DNA of 38,566 nucleotides from Halorubrum halophilum (GCF_000739595.1 NZ_BBJP01000018.1:1-38566); one strand, 5' to 3'. Positions 7,134 to 15,340 are shown, counted from the first letter of the stretch. Notes: a model not told the origin generated them from the letters alone. Numbers and translations: made by a program.

Positions 7134-7859
7134 TTACTCGCGCACAGCGCCGACGACGAGGTAGACGATCGGCGTGTCGAGGACGGCGATCGCGAGTTTG
7201 AGGAGGTACTGGCCGAGTCCGAGCGCGAGGAGGGCGCTCGGCGGGAGGGGGTTCCCGACGCCGAGCAGGATCGGGGCGACGTAGAACGCGACGCCGACGA
7301 AGATCGCGGTGTCGATGGCCTGACTGCTGGCGGTCGACGCGAGGTTGCGCAGCCACAGCATCCCGCGCCCGGTGCGGTCGCGGATCGCGTGGAAGACGAA
7401 CACGTCCCAGTTCTGGCTCACGACGTACGCGAGCAGACTCCCGGCGACGATATTGGTCGCCGGGCCGAGAGCCGTGTCGAAGGCGGCGGCGATCTCCGGG
7501 TCGATTCCCGGCGCGGCGAGCGTGGACCAGACTAAGGCGAGCACGAGGAAGTTCGCCAGGAAGGCGACGTTGACGACCACCTGCGTGGCGCGACGCCCGT
7601 ACAGCTCCGCGTAACAGTCCGACGCCAGGAACGTCAGCGCGTACGCCAGCGCGGCGCCCGGCAGCGTGATCTCGGGGCCGATCACCGGGAGCGCGAACGG
7701 CAGCGGGAGCGCGAGCACCTTCGCCGCGGTGAGCTGCGAGGTGGCCAAGGCGACGACGAACAGCGTGATCAGCCCGACCGCGGCCACCGCGGACCGATCG
7801 AGCGGGTCGGCCGCGAACGGGCCGTCACTCCCGGTCCGCGTCGCCGTCCCTTCACTCAT
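7134..7859 (-). CDS. YhhQ/VUT family queuosine-precursor transporter
   Basis: A 241-aa integral membrane protein with about six hydrophobic segments. It has family signatures FLASDCYAELYGRRAT and WLRNLASTASSQAIDTAIFVGVAF (both characteristic of the DUF165/YhhQ group), and begins with GLITLFVVALATSQLTAAK. Members import 7-cyano-7-deazaguanine or related bases; in archaea the product would feed archaeosine formation in tRNA. Its first 8 bases overlap the 3' end of the RHH gene upstream, so the two are one operon and probably translationally coupled. Substrate is inferred from the family, not from local tgt genes, which are absent here. Confidence 0.88.
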   Translation of the reverse strand: MSEGTATRTGSDGPFAADPLDRSAVAAVGLITLFVVALATSQLTAAKVLALPLPFALPVIGPEITLPGAALAYALTFLASDCYAELYGRRATQVVVNVAFLANFLVLALVWSTLAAPGIDPEIAAAFDTALGPATNIVAGSLLAYVVSQNWDVFVFHAIRDRTGRGMLWLRNLASTASSQAIDTAIFVGVAFYVAPILLGVGNPLPPSALLALGLGQYLLKLAIAVLDTPIVYLVVGAVRE

Positions 7860-8067
7860 CGTCGCCTCCGGTGGGCTTCGACGCTCTCTCGACCGACTCG
7901 TCTTCGAGCCGGTCGTGGCGCGCGTCGATCTCGTCGAGCACGTCGAGCGTCTTGCGGATCGACGCGCGGACGGCGTCGCTGCGGTTCACGAACTTCCCGT
8001 CGTCGCCGACGTGCTCGTCGAGGTCGTCGAGCAGCTCGCCCGGGATCTCGACGCTTATCTTGGGCAT
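7852..8067 (-). CDS. Ribbon-helix-helix (CopG-like) regulator
   Basis: A 71-aa protein with a classic RHH fold. The N-terminal beta strand MPKISVEIP contacts DNA. Helix A is LLDDLDEHVG, followed by a turn at KFVNRSDAVRASIRKTLD (helix B). An acidic C-terminal tail (residues 50-71) has no recognisable domain. RHH proteins bind DNA as dimers or tetramers on short palindromes. Such a palindrome (8092-8107) overlaps this gene's own promoter region, suggesting autoregulation. It is the first gene of an operon with the VUT transporter (8-nt overlap), so it plausibly controls base import. Confidence 0.87.
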   Translation of the reverse strand: MPKISVEIPGELLDDLDEHVGDDGKFVNRSDAVRASIRKTLDVLDEIDARHDRLEDESVERASKPTGGDDE

Positions 8068-8091
8068 ACCGAGCCGGTCGACGCCGGACCG

Positions 8092-8107
8092 ATAAGAGCG
8101 TTCTTAT
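8092..8107. promoter_or_regulatory. Candidate RHH operator overlapping the TATA box
   Basis: ATAAGA (8092-8097) and TCTTAT (8102-8107) form perfect arms around GCGT. The site covers positions about -25 to -40 from the RHH start codon at 8067, exactly where the TATA/BRE would be. No better TATA box is present for this gene. A dimer bound here would block promoter recognition, fitting autorepression by the RHH protein. Confidence 0.55.
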
Positions 8108-8183
8108 TCGAGTATTCCATGAAGAATATCGTGTGGCGGCGAGCGCGGTCAGACGCCGGCGGTCCGTCTCGAACTGCGACAAA

Positions 8184-8191
8184 TTTATAAT
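8184..8191 (+). promoter_or_regulatory. TATA-like box for small membrane protein
   Basis: TTTATAAT sits in a local AT-rich run (8181-8203). The predicted start site is near 8212-8215, at the GTG codons of the downstream ORF. Confidence 0.5.
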
Positions 8192-8211
8192 TATCTATCA
8201 TGTAGTATAAG

Positions 8212-8490
8212 GTGGTGGTATGTGTGACCACACCAAACCGCGGGCGGGAGAACGGGCATCGTCGGATCGCGGGCGCGGCCCCCGACGCTGACGCGCTCTA
8301 CCGGTTTCTGGAGTGCCTCGTCGGCGGCGGCGCTGCCGCGGTCCTCTTTCTGTTCTCGCTGCCGGCGTTGGTCGAGCTGACGAGCCCGCTCCGATCGCTG
8401 TCGCCGATGTGGCTCGTGTTCGCCTTCCTCTTCGCCTGGCTGGCGTTTTGGGCGGTCATCGGCGCCTCTCGCGAACGGATACACGGGTGA
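8212..8490 (+). CDS. Small membrane protein, unknown function
   Basis: A 92-aa ORF with a polar N-terminus (about 30 residues) and two predicted membrane helices (about 36-56 ending in FLFSLPALVEL, and about 65-84 in MWLVFAFLFAWLAFWAVIG), finishing in a charged SRERIHG tail. I recognise no family. Starts: GTG at 8212, 8215 or 8224 are all in frame. The TATA box at 8184-8191 puts the transcript start near the first two, so a leaderless GTG is likely. It is divergent from the RHH-transporter operon and could be influenced by the same operator about 105 nt upstream. Moderate confidence that it is expressed. Confidence 0.6.
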   Translation: MVVCVTTPNRGRENGHRRIAGAAPDADALYRFLECLVGGGAAAVLFLFSLPALVELTSPLRSLSPMWLVFAFLFAWLAFWAVIGASRERIHG

Positions 8491-8574
8491 GAGGGCGATC
8501 GGGGTCCCCGCCGGGCGTTCGTCGCGAGAGCGCCGCCGCCGACCGCGCCGGGACGCGAGAGACCCCCGACCGCC

Positions 8575-11046
8575 TCACTGCGGACTCGGCGTCCCGATCC
8601 CGGACCATGCGCCGCGGTAGCGCTCCCACAACAACACCGCGGGCGGAAGCGCGATCACGGTGAATCCGAACGAGTACACTACGCTCAGCGCCATCAGGAG
8701 GCCGAAGTCACCGAGAACCGGGGTGATGGCGAGCGCGAGCGCACCCGTCCCGAGCGAGGTGGTGAGCATGCTCCCGAGCAGGGCGCCGCCCGTCCCCGAG
8801 AGCGTGATGATCATCGATTCGTAGGCGTCCGCGCCCGCGTTGAACTCGTCGATGAAGCGGTGCGTCGCGTGCACCGAGTAGGCGATCCCGAGTCCGATCG
8901 AGATGGAGAGGATCGTCGCGGTCAGCGCGTTCAGCGACATCCCGAGGAACCGCATCGTCCCGAGGAGGAACGCGATCGCGATCAGGATCGGAAAGAGGTT
9001 CACGATCCCGAGGAGCGGCTTGCCCTCCAGGACAGCGTACGCGATGACGAGGAACACTCCCGTCAGTCCCATCGCGAGGATCAGTCCTTGGATCGCGGAG
9101 TCGAAGATGATGTCCGTCACCGCGTCGAAGACGACCACTTGGCCGGTGGCGGTGGTCTCGTACCGGAACTGCTCGGCGAACTCGCGAGTGTCGGCCGCGG
9201 CCTCGGCCTGCGAGGCCCCGGACTCGATCGCGTAGTCGACCTGCGCGCTCCGTCGGTCCGGGGTGAGGTACTGCTCGGCGCGGTCGCCGGACGCGGAGGC
9301 GAACAGCACGTCGTAGATGCGGTCGAGGTTTCGGTCGGGGATCCCGTTGCCGTCGACGTCGTTGCGGGCGATCAGCTCGGCGAACTCCGGGTTCTCGTCG
9401 GCGTGGGACCGCATCACCGTCACGATGCTGGTCGGCCGCGCGGCCCCGCCGTCGCCGACCGCGAGCGACTCGGGCGGGTCGTCGTTCGGGTCTGCGAGGG
9501 CCTCCAGCGCGTGGCCCTCCTCGAAGTTCCCCTCCACGTACAACTTCACCGTTTGGTCCTGATTGGTCGAGAAGCGGTCTTCGAGGAGGTTCAGCGTCTC
9601 GGCGACGGTGTACTCGCTCGGCGCGAACGGCTCCGGGAGCCCGGTCACGTAGTCCGGCTGTTCCTCGGGCGGGAGGAAGTCCTCGGTCTCGAAGGAGGTG
9701 TCGACGCCGCTGCCGTACGCCGCGGCCATCCCGCCCGTCACGAGCAGCACCACCACGAACGCGATCGGCGCGTACTGGCTGACCTGCGCCGGGAACGTCA
9801 GGAGCTTCCCGAGCGCCGAGTCCTCGGAGGAGATCGGAGCCGAGTTGAACTCGGGGACCCCGTACCGCTCTCGTAGCCTGTCGACGACCAGCTTCGCCGC
9901 CGGGAGGAACAGCCCGAAGATCAGGAACGTGAACACGATCCCGATCGCCGAGGCGATCCCCATGTTCCGGATCGGCGTGAGGTCCGATATCACGTTCGCG
10001 CCGAACCCGAACACGGTGGTCACGGTGACGATGATGAACGCGATCATCAGCTGGTTGTTCGCCTCGCGCATCGCCTCGGTGGCCTCGTATCCCTCGGCGG
10101 TCTCCTCGCGGTAGCGGTTGATGATGTGGATCCCGAAGTCGACCCCGACCGCGAGCAACAGGACGGGGACAGATATCATCTGCTGGTTAAAGGGGATCCC
10201 GGAGAACCCGAGGAACCCGAACGTCCAGATGACGGTCATCAGAAGCGACAACAGCCCGAGCGCGAGGTCGATCGGATCGCGGTAGGCGACGACCAGGAAC
10301 AACAGCAGCAACAGCACGACGACGGGCATCACGATGGTGAGCGAGTCGCCGATGACGTTGGCCGTCTCGGCGTTCGTTATGCCGGTCCCGAACGCCGTGA
10401 TATCCCCCGGCTGGTCCGCCGCAATCGTCCGGATCGACGTCTGGATCTCCTGGCGGTCGCCGTCGGAGAACCCCGCCGGTACGTCGTGTGTGACGACCGT
10501 AATCGACGCCGACGCGCTCGCGCTCGTCGGGTTGAAGTCCGTCGACAGCGGCCTCGTGAACCCGGAGTTCTCGGAGAGGTCGCGAACGACCTGCCGGACG
10601 CGGGTCTCGCTCGTCGACTCCAAGACGCGCCGCTGTTCGGCCGCGGTGGTCGCCGAGGGGTCGATCGCCTGTGCGACCACCGTGGCCGGTCCGCTCGTCG
10701 AGGCCACCCGGAGGTCGTCTCGCGACTCGACCTCCTCTAAGACCCGGAGGTTCCTGACGAGCGCCTCCTTGGTGAGGACGTTGCTCCCCGAGTGGATAAC
10801 CTGCGTGCGCTCGTCGCCGGCCGCGAACGGGTCCTCGAACTCCTGGTTGACGGCGTCGAGCGCCTCCTGCTCGTCGAGGCCTTCGGTGAACGAATCGGTG
10901 GCCTCGGTGTCCGTGCTGACGAGGCCCATTCCGCCGGTGAACACCACGGTCAAGACGAGGAACGCGACGATGACTCGCCGCGGACTGTCGATGATCGCGT
11001 CGTTGAGCCGCCTCGTCCCGGCCTCGATCTGCTCACCGAGCGGCAT
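8575..11046 (-). CDS. RND superfamily (MMPL-type) exporter
   Basis: An 823-aa membrane transporter built as two homologous halves. Each has one N-terminal helix, a large extracellular domain, then a bundle of helices (residues about 230-400 and 640-810). The first half has the RND proton-relay segment VGVDFGIHIINRYREE. The equivalent place in the second half reads GLGIAYSVHATHRF, with no Asp. MMPL/HpnN-type members export lipids or other hydrophobic compounds using the proton gradient; the substrate here is unknown. It lies 3 nt downstream of the COG1361-like gene, so the two form an operon. A divergent TetR gene is the likely regulator. Confidence 0.9.
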   Translation of the reverse strand: MPLGEQIEAGTRRLNDAIIDSPRRVIVAFLVLTVVFTGGMGLVSTDTEATDSFTEGLDEQEALDAVNQEFEDPFAAGDERTQVIHSGSNVLTKEALVRNLRVLEEVESRDDLRVASTSGPATVVAQAIDPSATTAAEQRRVLESTSETRVRQVVRDLSENSGFTRPLSTDFNPTSASASASITVVTHDVPAGFSDGDRQEIQTSIRTIAADQPGDITAFGTGITNAETANVIGDSLTIVMPVVVLLLLLFLVVAYRDPIDLALGLLSLLMTVIWTFGFLGFSGIPFNQQMISVPVLLLAVGVDFGIHIINRYREETAEGYEATEAMREANNQLMIAFIIVTVTTVFGFGANVISDLTPIRNMGIASAIGIVFTFLIFGLFLPAAKLVVDRLRERYGVPEFNSAPISSEDSALGKLLTFPAQVSQYAPIAFVVVLLVTGGMAAAYGSGVDTSFETEDFLPPEEQPDYVTGLPEPFAPSEYTVAETLNLLEDRFSTNQDQTVKLYVEGNFEEGHALEALADPNDDPPESLAVGDGGAARPTSIVTVMRSHADENPEFAELIARNDVDGNGIPDRNLDRIYDVLFASASGDRAEQYLTPDRRSAQVDYAIESGASQAEAAADTREFAEQFRYETTATGQVVVFDAVTDIIFDSAIQGLILAMGLTGVFLVIAYAVLEGKPLLGIVNLFPILIAIAFLLGTMRFLGMSLNALTATILSISIGLGIAYSVHATHRFIDEFNAGADAYESMIITLSGTGGALLGSMLTTSLGTGALALAITPVLGDFGLLMALSVVYSFGFTVIALPPAVLLWERYRGAWSGIGTPSPQ

Positions 11047-11049
11047 CGG

Positions 11050-12750
11050 CTACTGCCGCCTCCGGTACGCGACGAGCCCGGCGGTCCCGACGATCAGGAG
11101 CGCGACGACGATCAGGGGAAGCGGCAGCCCGCCGCCCTCGGCCTCGACGACGTCGATGGGGACCCGGTAGGTGTCGGTCAGGTGGCTGTCGCCGTCCGCG
11201 TCGTCGTACCGGAAGTCGAGCGAGATCGGGTACGTGCTCCCCGGCGTCGCGGTGCCCGTCGCGGTCAGCTCGAAAGTCATGGTCGCGGTCTCGCCGGGAT
11301 CGAGCGATCGGACGTACCCGCTGTCGGTGTCGCCGGTGTCGAGCGGGTCGTTGGCGAAGAGCCGAGCCTCGACGTCGGCGGCCGTCTCGTCGAGGTTGTT
11401 CGTCACCGCCACGTCGACGGTCCGGGTTCCACCCGACTCGATAGTGCGGTTGGTGATCTCGACGCCGAATCGGTCGCGTTCTGGGGCGACCGACGCGTCG
11501 AGGGCGAGCGTCTCGTCAGCCCGCCGCTCGCCCTCGTCGTTGCGGTATCTGACCGCGAGGTCCACCGACCGAAGGCCGTCCTCGGCCTCGCCGCCGACGG
11601 CCATCGGGAGCTCAAAGTCGGTCGACTCTCCCGACCCGAGCGAACCCACTGCCGCCGAACTCTCGATCGGGATCAGAGACGGGTCGTCGCCGGTGTACTG
11701 TACCACGACGCTTCGGGCCTCGACCGGGCCGTCGTTAGTCACGGTGCCCGAGACCGCACCGTCCTCGCCGACGCGCAGGTCGGACTCGACGTCGCTCACG
11801 GAGAACTGCTGTTCGGCGAGGGGGACGACGCCTGCCGCGAGCCCCTCGTCGACTCGTTGGACCCCGTCAGTGGTGTCGAATCGGACGGACCCGCTGAGGG
11901 CGTACTCGCGCATCGGGGCGTCCGGCGCGAACGTCACGTCGTACGGGACGGTCGTCGTCTCGCCGGCGTCCAGCTCACCGATCCGCGCGGCGTCGGACGC
12001 TGCCTCGCCGAACCGGAGGCCGGCGCTCGACGACTCCAGCGAGACGACCGCGTCGCTCGCGGCGCTCGCGCCGACGTTCTTGATTTCGGCTTCGAGCGTT
12101 CCGCCGTCGCCGATCTGGGCGTCCGTGGTCGTGTTGACGATCCGGAAGCGGGCGTCATCGGTGACCTCGAGCTTGACCTCCTCGGTGACGGTCCGCTCTC
12201 GGTCCTCGGTGACGCCGCCCGACTGCTGGCGGGTGTACGAGTACTCGAGCTCCACGTCTAGCTCGTAGGTCCCCTCCTCGACACCCTCGGGAACGGTCAC
12301 GGCGATCGGCGCCTCGCCGGGTGCGCTGTCGGTGACGGCGCCGATCGCGACCGTTCCGGTCTCCACGTCGAGGGCGTTGTCGTCCGCCTCAGCCGTCACG
12401 CGGACGTTTCGCGCGGTCGTGACGATATCTCGGGTCTGTGCGGTCCCGAGGTCCATGTCCCCGTTGTTCGAGATCTGGAGGGAGAGCTCGTTCGTCCGGC
12501 CGGGAGTCACCCGCGGTGAGGTCGTGGTCACGCTCAGGTCGGGCGACCCGCGGACGAGTCCCCCACTCTGCGGTCGGGCGGTCGGATCGGTCGGCGCCGC
12601 GCCGTCGAGGGCGGCGACTGAGTCGCCCGCGGTCGGGCCGGCTGTCGCCGTCCCGGCCGGCGTCGCGCCCGCGACGAACCCGACCGTCCCGCTCGTTACC
12701 AGCAGCGCCGCCGCGATCACGGCGAGGATCCGCGTCCGTCTCACGCCCAT
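11050..12750 (-). CDS. Secreted, C-anchored COG1361/CARDB-like protein
   Basis: A 566-aa cell-surface protein. It has a Sec-type signal peptide (MGVRRTRILAVIAAALLVTSG, cleavage near residue 30). It carries four or so beta-sandwich repeats of the NEW3/CARDB kind, seen as recurring LSLQISNNGDMDLG, AEIKNVGASAASDAV, GTVTNDGPVEARSVV and VDVAVTNNLDETAADV segments. One C-terminal membrane helix follows (PLPLIVVALLIVGTAGLVAY) with a YRRRQ stop-transfer tail. It is very acidic and Thr/Ser-rich, as expected outside a haloarchaeon. It ends 3 nt before the RND exporter and probably acts with it, perhaps as an extracellular partner; this pairing role is inference. Confidence 0.85.
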   Translation of the reverse strand: MGVRRTRILAVIAAALLVTSGTVGFVAGATPAGTATAGPTAGDSVAALDGAAPTDPTARPQSGGLVRGSPDLSVTTTSPRVTPGRTNELSLQISNNGDMDLGTAQTRDIVTTARNVRVTAEADDNALDVETGTVAIGAVTDSAPGEAPIAVTVPEGVEEGTYELDVELEYSYTRQQSGGVTEDRERTVTEEVKLEVTDDARFRIVNTTTDAQIGDGGTLEAEIKNVGASAASDAVVSLESSSAGLRFGEAASDAARIGELDAGETTTVPYDVTFAPDAPMREYALSGSVRFDTTDGVQRVDEGLAAGVVPLAEQQFSVSDVESDLRVGEDGAVSGTVTNDGPVEARSVVVQYTGDDPSLIPIESSAAVGSLGSGESTDFELPMAVGGEAEDGLRSVDLAVRYRNDEGERRADETLALDASVAPERDRFGVEITNRTIESGGTRTVDVAVTNNLDETAADVEARLFANDPLDTGDTDSGYVRSLDPGETATMTFELTATGTATPGSTYPISLDFRYDDADGDSHLTDTYRVPIDVVEAEGGGLPLPLIVVALLIVGTAGLVAYRRRQ

Positions 12751-12920
12751 CCCCTCGCGGACGAAACGGGTCGGTTAGGCGGTTTCTCGTCGAACAACTC
12801 TCGTGGCCAGTCCATGGGATCCCTGACGCTCACGAATCAATAAATATTTTGTTTCTGCGTTCTAAATCGGCGATCGATGGAAGGAAACCGTTCGCCGACC
12901 TCCGTCCGTTCGTCACGCAT
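12751..12920. promoter_or_regulatory. Divergent promoter region, exporter operon and TetR
   Basis: The 170-nt gap has one AT-rich block (CAATAAATATTTTG, 12838-12851) that could be the TetR promoter with a leader of about 50 nt, and TTCTAAATC at 12859-12867 as an alternative. No clear TATA box is seen close to the exporter-operon start at 12750. AAATATTT (12842-12849) is self-complementary but does not extend into a convincing operator. Confidence 0.4.
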
Positions 12921-13535
12921 ATGAGTCGGTTCACCGACCGCGATCGGGAGCGCATTCGGACTCGGCTGATCGAGGCCGGCCGGGAGCTGTTCGAGCAGTT
13001 CGGGTTCGATCGCACGCGGATCAGAGACGTCACCGAGGCGGTCGGAATCGGTACGAGCACGTTCTACCAGTTTTTCGACTCGAAGGAGGCGCTGTACGTA
13101 GAGGTGTTACTGGCCGAACGCGCGGAGCTTGAGGAGCGCGTCGCCGAGGCGGTCACGGCGGCCGACACCCCGCGAGAAGAGGTGCGCGCGTTCCTGTCGA
13201 CCCTGTTCGCGGAGGTGCGGTCGAACCCCCTCATCTCGACGCTGATCGTCGACGGCGAGCTGCGCAAGCTACAGGACCGGATCGCCGCCGTGGAGGAGGA
13301 CGGGGAGCCGATCGCTCCGCACGCACACGAGTCGGACCTCCCGTACGCCGAACGGTGGGCGGAGATCGAATCGATCCGGTACGACGACCCCGAGCTGATC
13401 GACGGGCTGTTCGTCGCGCTCCTCTTCACGGCACGCGCGCGAAACGCCCCGATCGGGACCGACAGCGACGCTGCCGCCGAGCGCGTCGAGGACGCGCTGA
13501 TCGAGACGATCGTCGACGGGCTGTTCGTGGACTGA
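12921..13535 (+). CDS. TetR/AcrR family regulator
   Basis: A 204-aa repressor-type protein. The N-terminal TetR DNA-binding domain runs from RIRTRLIEAGRELFEQFGFD through the HTH TRIRDVTEAVGIGTSTFYQFF to SKEALYVEVL. The rest is the all-helical ligand and dimer domain (residues about 60-204). The ATG at 12921 follows an AT-rich promoter region; upstream in-frame codons lack a plausible start. TetR proteins commonly repress a divergent transporter and release on binding its substrate. Divergence from an RND exporter operon makes that the best hypothesis here. No strong palindrome was found to mark the operator. Confidence 0.88.
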   Translation: MSRFTDRDRERIRTRLIEAGRELFEQFGFDRTRIRDVTEAVGIGTSTFYQFFDSKEALYVEVLLAERAELEERVAEAVTAADTPREEVRAFLSTLFAEVRSNPLISTLIVDGELRKLQDRIAAVEEDGEPIAPHAHESDLPYAERWAEIESIRYDDPELIDGLFVALLFTARARNAPIGTDSDAAAERVEDALIETIVDGLFVD

Positions 13536-13835
13536 GCCGGACTGGCAACCCGCTCTCGTTCGGTTCTGCGCCCGCTTCGCACGCGCTTCGGTCGCGATCC
13601 GTCCCTCCCGTATTCGCGATCGTTCCTCCCGTATGCGACTCACCCGCACGCGAACGCCGTAGCGAAGCGGTTAAGGGCGAACCACGGGAAATACGGACAA
13701 CTCGCTGGTGCGGACACAGCGGGCACTCGCCGCCGGAGCCGGCCTTGACGCCGCGATGGTCGTCAACGCTGCGCCCCGGGACGAGACGACATGTGGCCGC
13801 TTCGCGGCTGAATCGCAACCGTCCGCGGACAACAT
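13536..13835. other. Intergenic region: tandem repeat and eL15 leader
   Basis: 300 nt without a credible gene. It contains an imperfect tandem repeat of about 22 nt at 13593-13614 and 13615-13635, both holding CGCGATC and CTCCCGTAT. A TATA-like GGTTAAGG follows near 13668-13675. A hairpin is formed by GCCGC (13796-13800) and GCGGC (13804-13808) over TTC. The perfect palindrome GTCCGCGGAC (13821-13830) ends 5 nt before the eL15 start. If the TATA reading is right, eL15 has an unusually long leader of about 140 nt. Confidence 0.45.
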
Positions 13836-14426
13836 ATGGCACGAAGCTTCTACTCGCACATCAAGGAGGCGTGGCGGTCCCCCAAGGAGGGGAAACTGGC
13901 AGAGCTGCAGTGGCAGCGCAAACAGGAGTGGCGCGACGAGGGCGCCATCGAGCGCATCGAGCGTCCCACTCGCTTGGACAAGGCCCGCGAGCTGGGCTAC
14001 AAGGCGAAGCAGGGCGTCATCGTCGCCCGTGTGAGCGTCCGCAAGGGCGGCTCCCGCAAGCAGCGCCACAAGGCCGGCCGCCGCTCGAAGCGGCAGGGCG
14101 TCAACCGGCTCTCGCGGCGCAAGTCGATCCAGCGTATCTCGGAGGAGCGCGCCTCGCGCAAGTACCGGAACCTCCGCGTGCTCAACTCCTACTGGGTCGG
14201 CGAGGACGGCTCCCAGAAGTGGCACGAAGTGATTCTGGTGGACCCGAACCACCCCGCGATCGAGAACGACGACGATCTCGGCTGGATCGCCTCGGACGAC
14301 CACAAGGGGCGCGCATTCCGTGGGCTCACCTCCGCCGGCACGAAGGGTCGCGGTCAGCGCACGCGCGGGAAGGGCACGGAGAAGACCCGCCCGAGCGTCA
14401 CCGGCAACGACCGGCAGGGTAAGTAA
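13836..14426 (+). CDS. rpl15e: Ribosomal protein eL15
   Basis: A 196-aa large-subunit protein of the archaeal/eukaryotic L15e family, which binds 23S rRNA. It starts MARSFYSHIKEAWRSP and has the highly conserved basic core VRKGGSRKQRHKAGRRSKRQ and the SYWVGEDGSQKWHEVILVD block, with KGRAFRGLTSAGTKGRG near the C-terminus. Length is as expected. It is basic in an otherwise acidic proteome, as ribosomal proteins are. It appears monocistronic with its own upstream region and not part of a ribosomal operon. A 10-bp palindrome lies directly before the start and may matter for regulation. Confidence 0.97.
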   Translation: MARSFYSHIKEAWRSPKEGKLAELQWQRKQEWRDEGAIERIERPTRLDKARELGYKAKQGVIVARVSVRKGGSRKQRHKAGRRSKRQGVNRLSRRKSIQRISEERASRKYRNLRVLNSYWVGEDGSQKWHEVILVDPNHPAIENDDDLGWIASDDHKGRAFRGLTSAGTKGRGQRTRGKGTEKTRPSVTGNDRQGK

Positions 14427-14460
14427 CGGTCAGTCGATCGCGTTCCGACCGACTTCTCTC

Positions 14461-14468
14461 GTTTATAG
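14461..14468 (+). promoter_or_regulatory. TATA-like box for membrane protein
   Basis: GTTTATAG is 70 nt upstream of the ATG at 14538, predicting a start near 14490 and a leader of about 45-50 nt. Confidence 0.4.
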
Positions 14469-14537
14469 GAGCGCAGTCACCTGTCCCGAACCGATCGATG
14501 GACAAGACATTTGTCAGGTCTTACAGATCCCCAGCGT

Positions 14538-15287
14538 ATGCCCTCCCCGCTCGCTGCTCCCTCCAAACTCGTCAGTGGTCTCCTCGATCGCTCGCGCGCC
14601 GGCTTCCGCTGGCTCAAGCCGGACAATCAGATGTTCACGGTCGGCGTCGTCGTTTTCGTCACCCTCGCGGCAACCCTCGGAATCGTCGCGCTCGGCGCCG
14701 CCTTCGACGCGACGATCGACCGCGAGGTGACGGTCGACAACCCCGACCGCCCGCCGGAGTCGACCTGCGAGGCGTTCGGCGACGACGAGAACCCGGTCTT
14801 CGCGGAGCAGTGCGACGAGCCCGAGCGAATCGACGTGGACGTGGGCGAGGAACTACAGAGCGCGTCGGGCGACTACGTCGGCTACGCGCTGATCGGCGTG
14901 CCGATCTGGTGGGCGATCTTCGCGCTCGCGCTCCACGGCGGGGCGCGCCTCGCCGGCGGCGCCGGCTCCCTCGGCGACTCGTTCGTGATCGCGGCGTGGG
15001 CGATCGCCGCGGAGCTGGCCCGGCTGGTCGCCGGGCTCGCCGCGATCTGGCACGCGCTCGCGACGACAACGGTCGACGGGACCACGATGGAGTCGATCGC
15101 GAGGGAGATCGTCGCGGCCATCTCCGCGATGCAGGGGCCGCTTCTGGCCGCCTCGGCGGTCGTGATCGGGGTCCAGTGGGTCGTGGTCGTCGGCGGACTG
15201 GAGGCGTACCACGACCTCGATCGGGGGGTCGCGGGCGTGGTCGCGGGCGTCTTCGCGCTGCTCGGGTTCGTGCTCGCGGCGGTGTGA
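14538..15287 (+). CDS. YIP1-like multi-pass membrane protein
   Basis: A 249-aa protein. A cytosolic N-terminus (PSKLVSGLLDRSRAGFRWLKPD) is followed by a first helix near 35-58, an acidic external loop (about 60-110) with two Cys, then about four more helices (WWAIFALALHGGARLAGGAG, FVIAAWAIAAELARLVAGLA and so on). The arrangement, and the GGxGSxxxSFxIAAW segment in particular, resembles archaeal YIP1-domain proteins. That assignment is tentative. The ATG at 14538 is preferred over an in-frame TTG at 14511. No function can be deduced; it precedes dcd with a separate TATA box. Confidence 0.68.
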   Translation: MPSPLAAPSKLVSGLLDRSRAGFRWLKPDNQMFTVGVVVFVTLAATLGIVALGAAFDATIDREVTVDNPDRPPESTCEAFGDDENPVFAEQCDEPERIDVDVGEELQSASGDYVGYALIGVPIWWAIFALALHGGARLAGGAGSLGDSFVIAAWAIAAELARLVAGLAAIWHALATTTVDGTTMESIAREIVAAISAMQGPLLAASAVVIGVQWVVVVGGLEAYHDLDRGVAGVVAGVFALLGFVLAAV

Positions 15288-15340
15288 CGGCCGGCGGGCG
15301 AAGGGCCGAACCGGCTCCACCGACGTCCGCGGATTCGGGA

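Noticed and set aside
12842-12849. AAATATTT as TetR operator
   Set aside because: The self-complementarity does not extend beyond 8 bp and the sequence is better read as promoter AT-richness.
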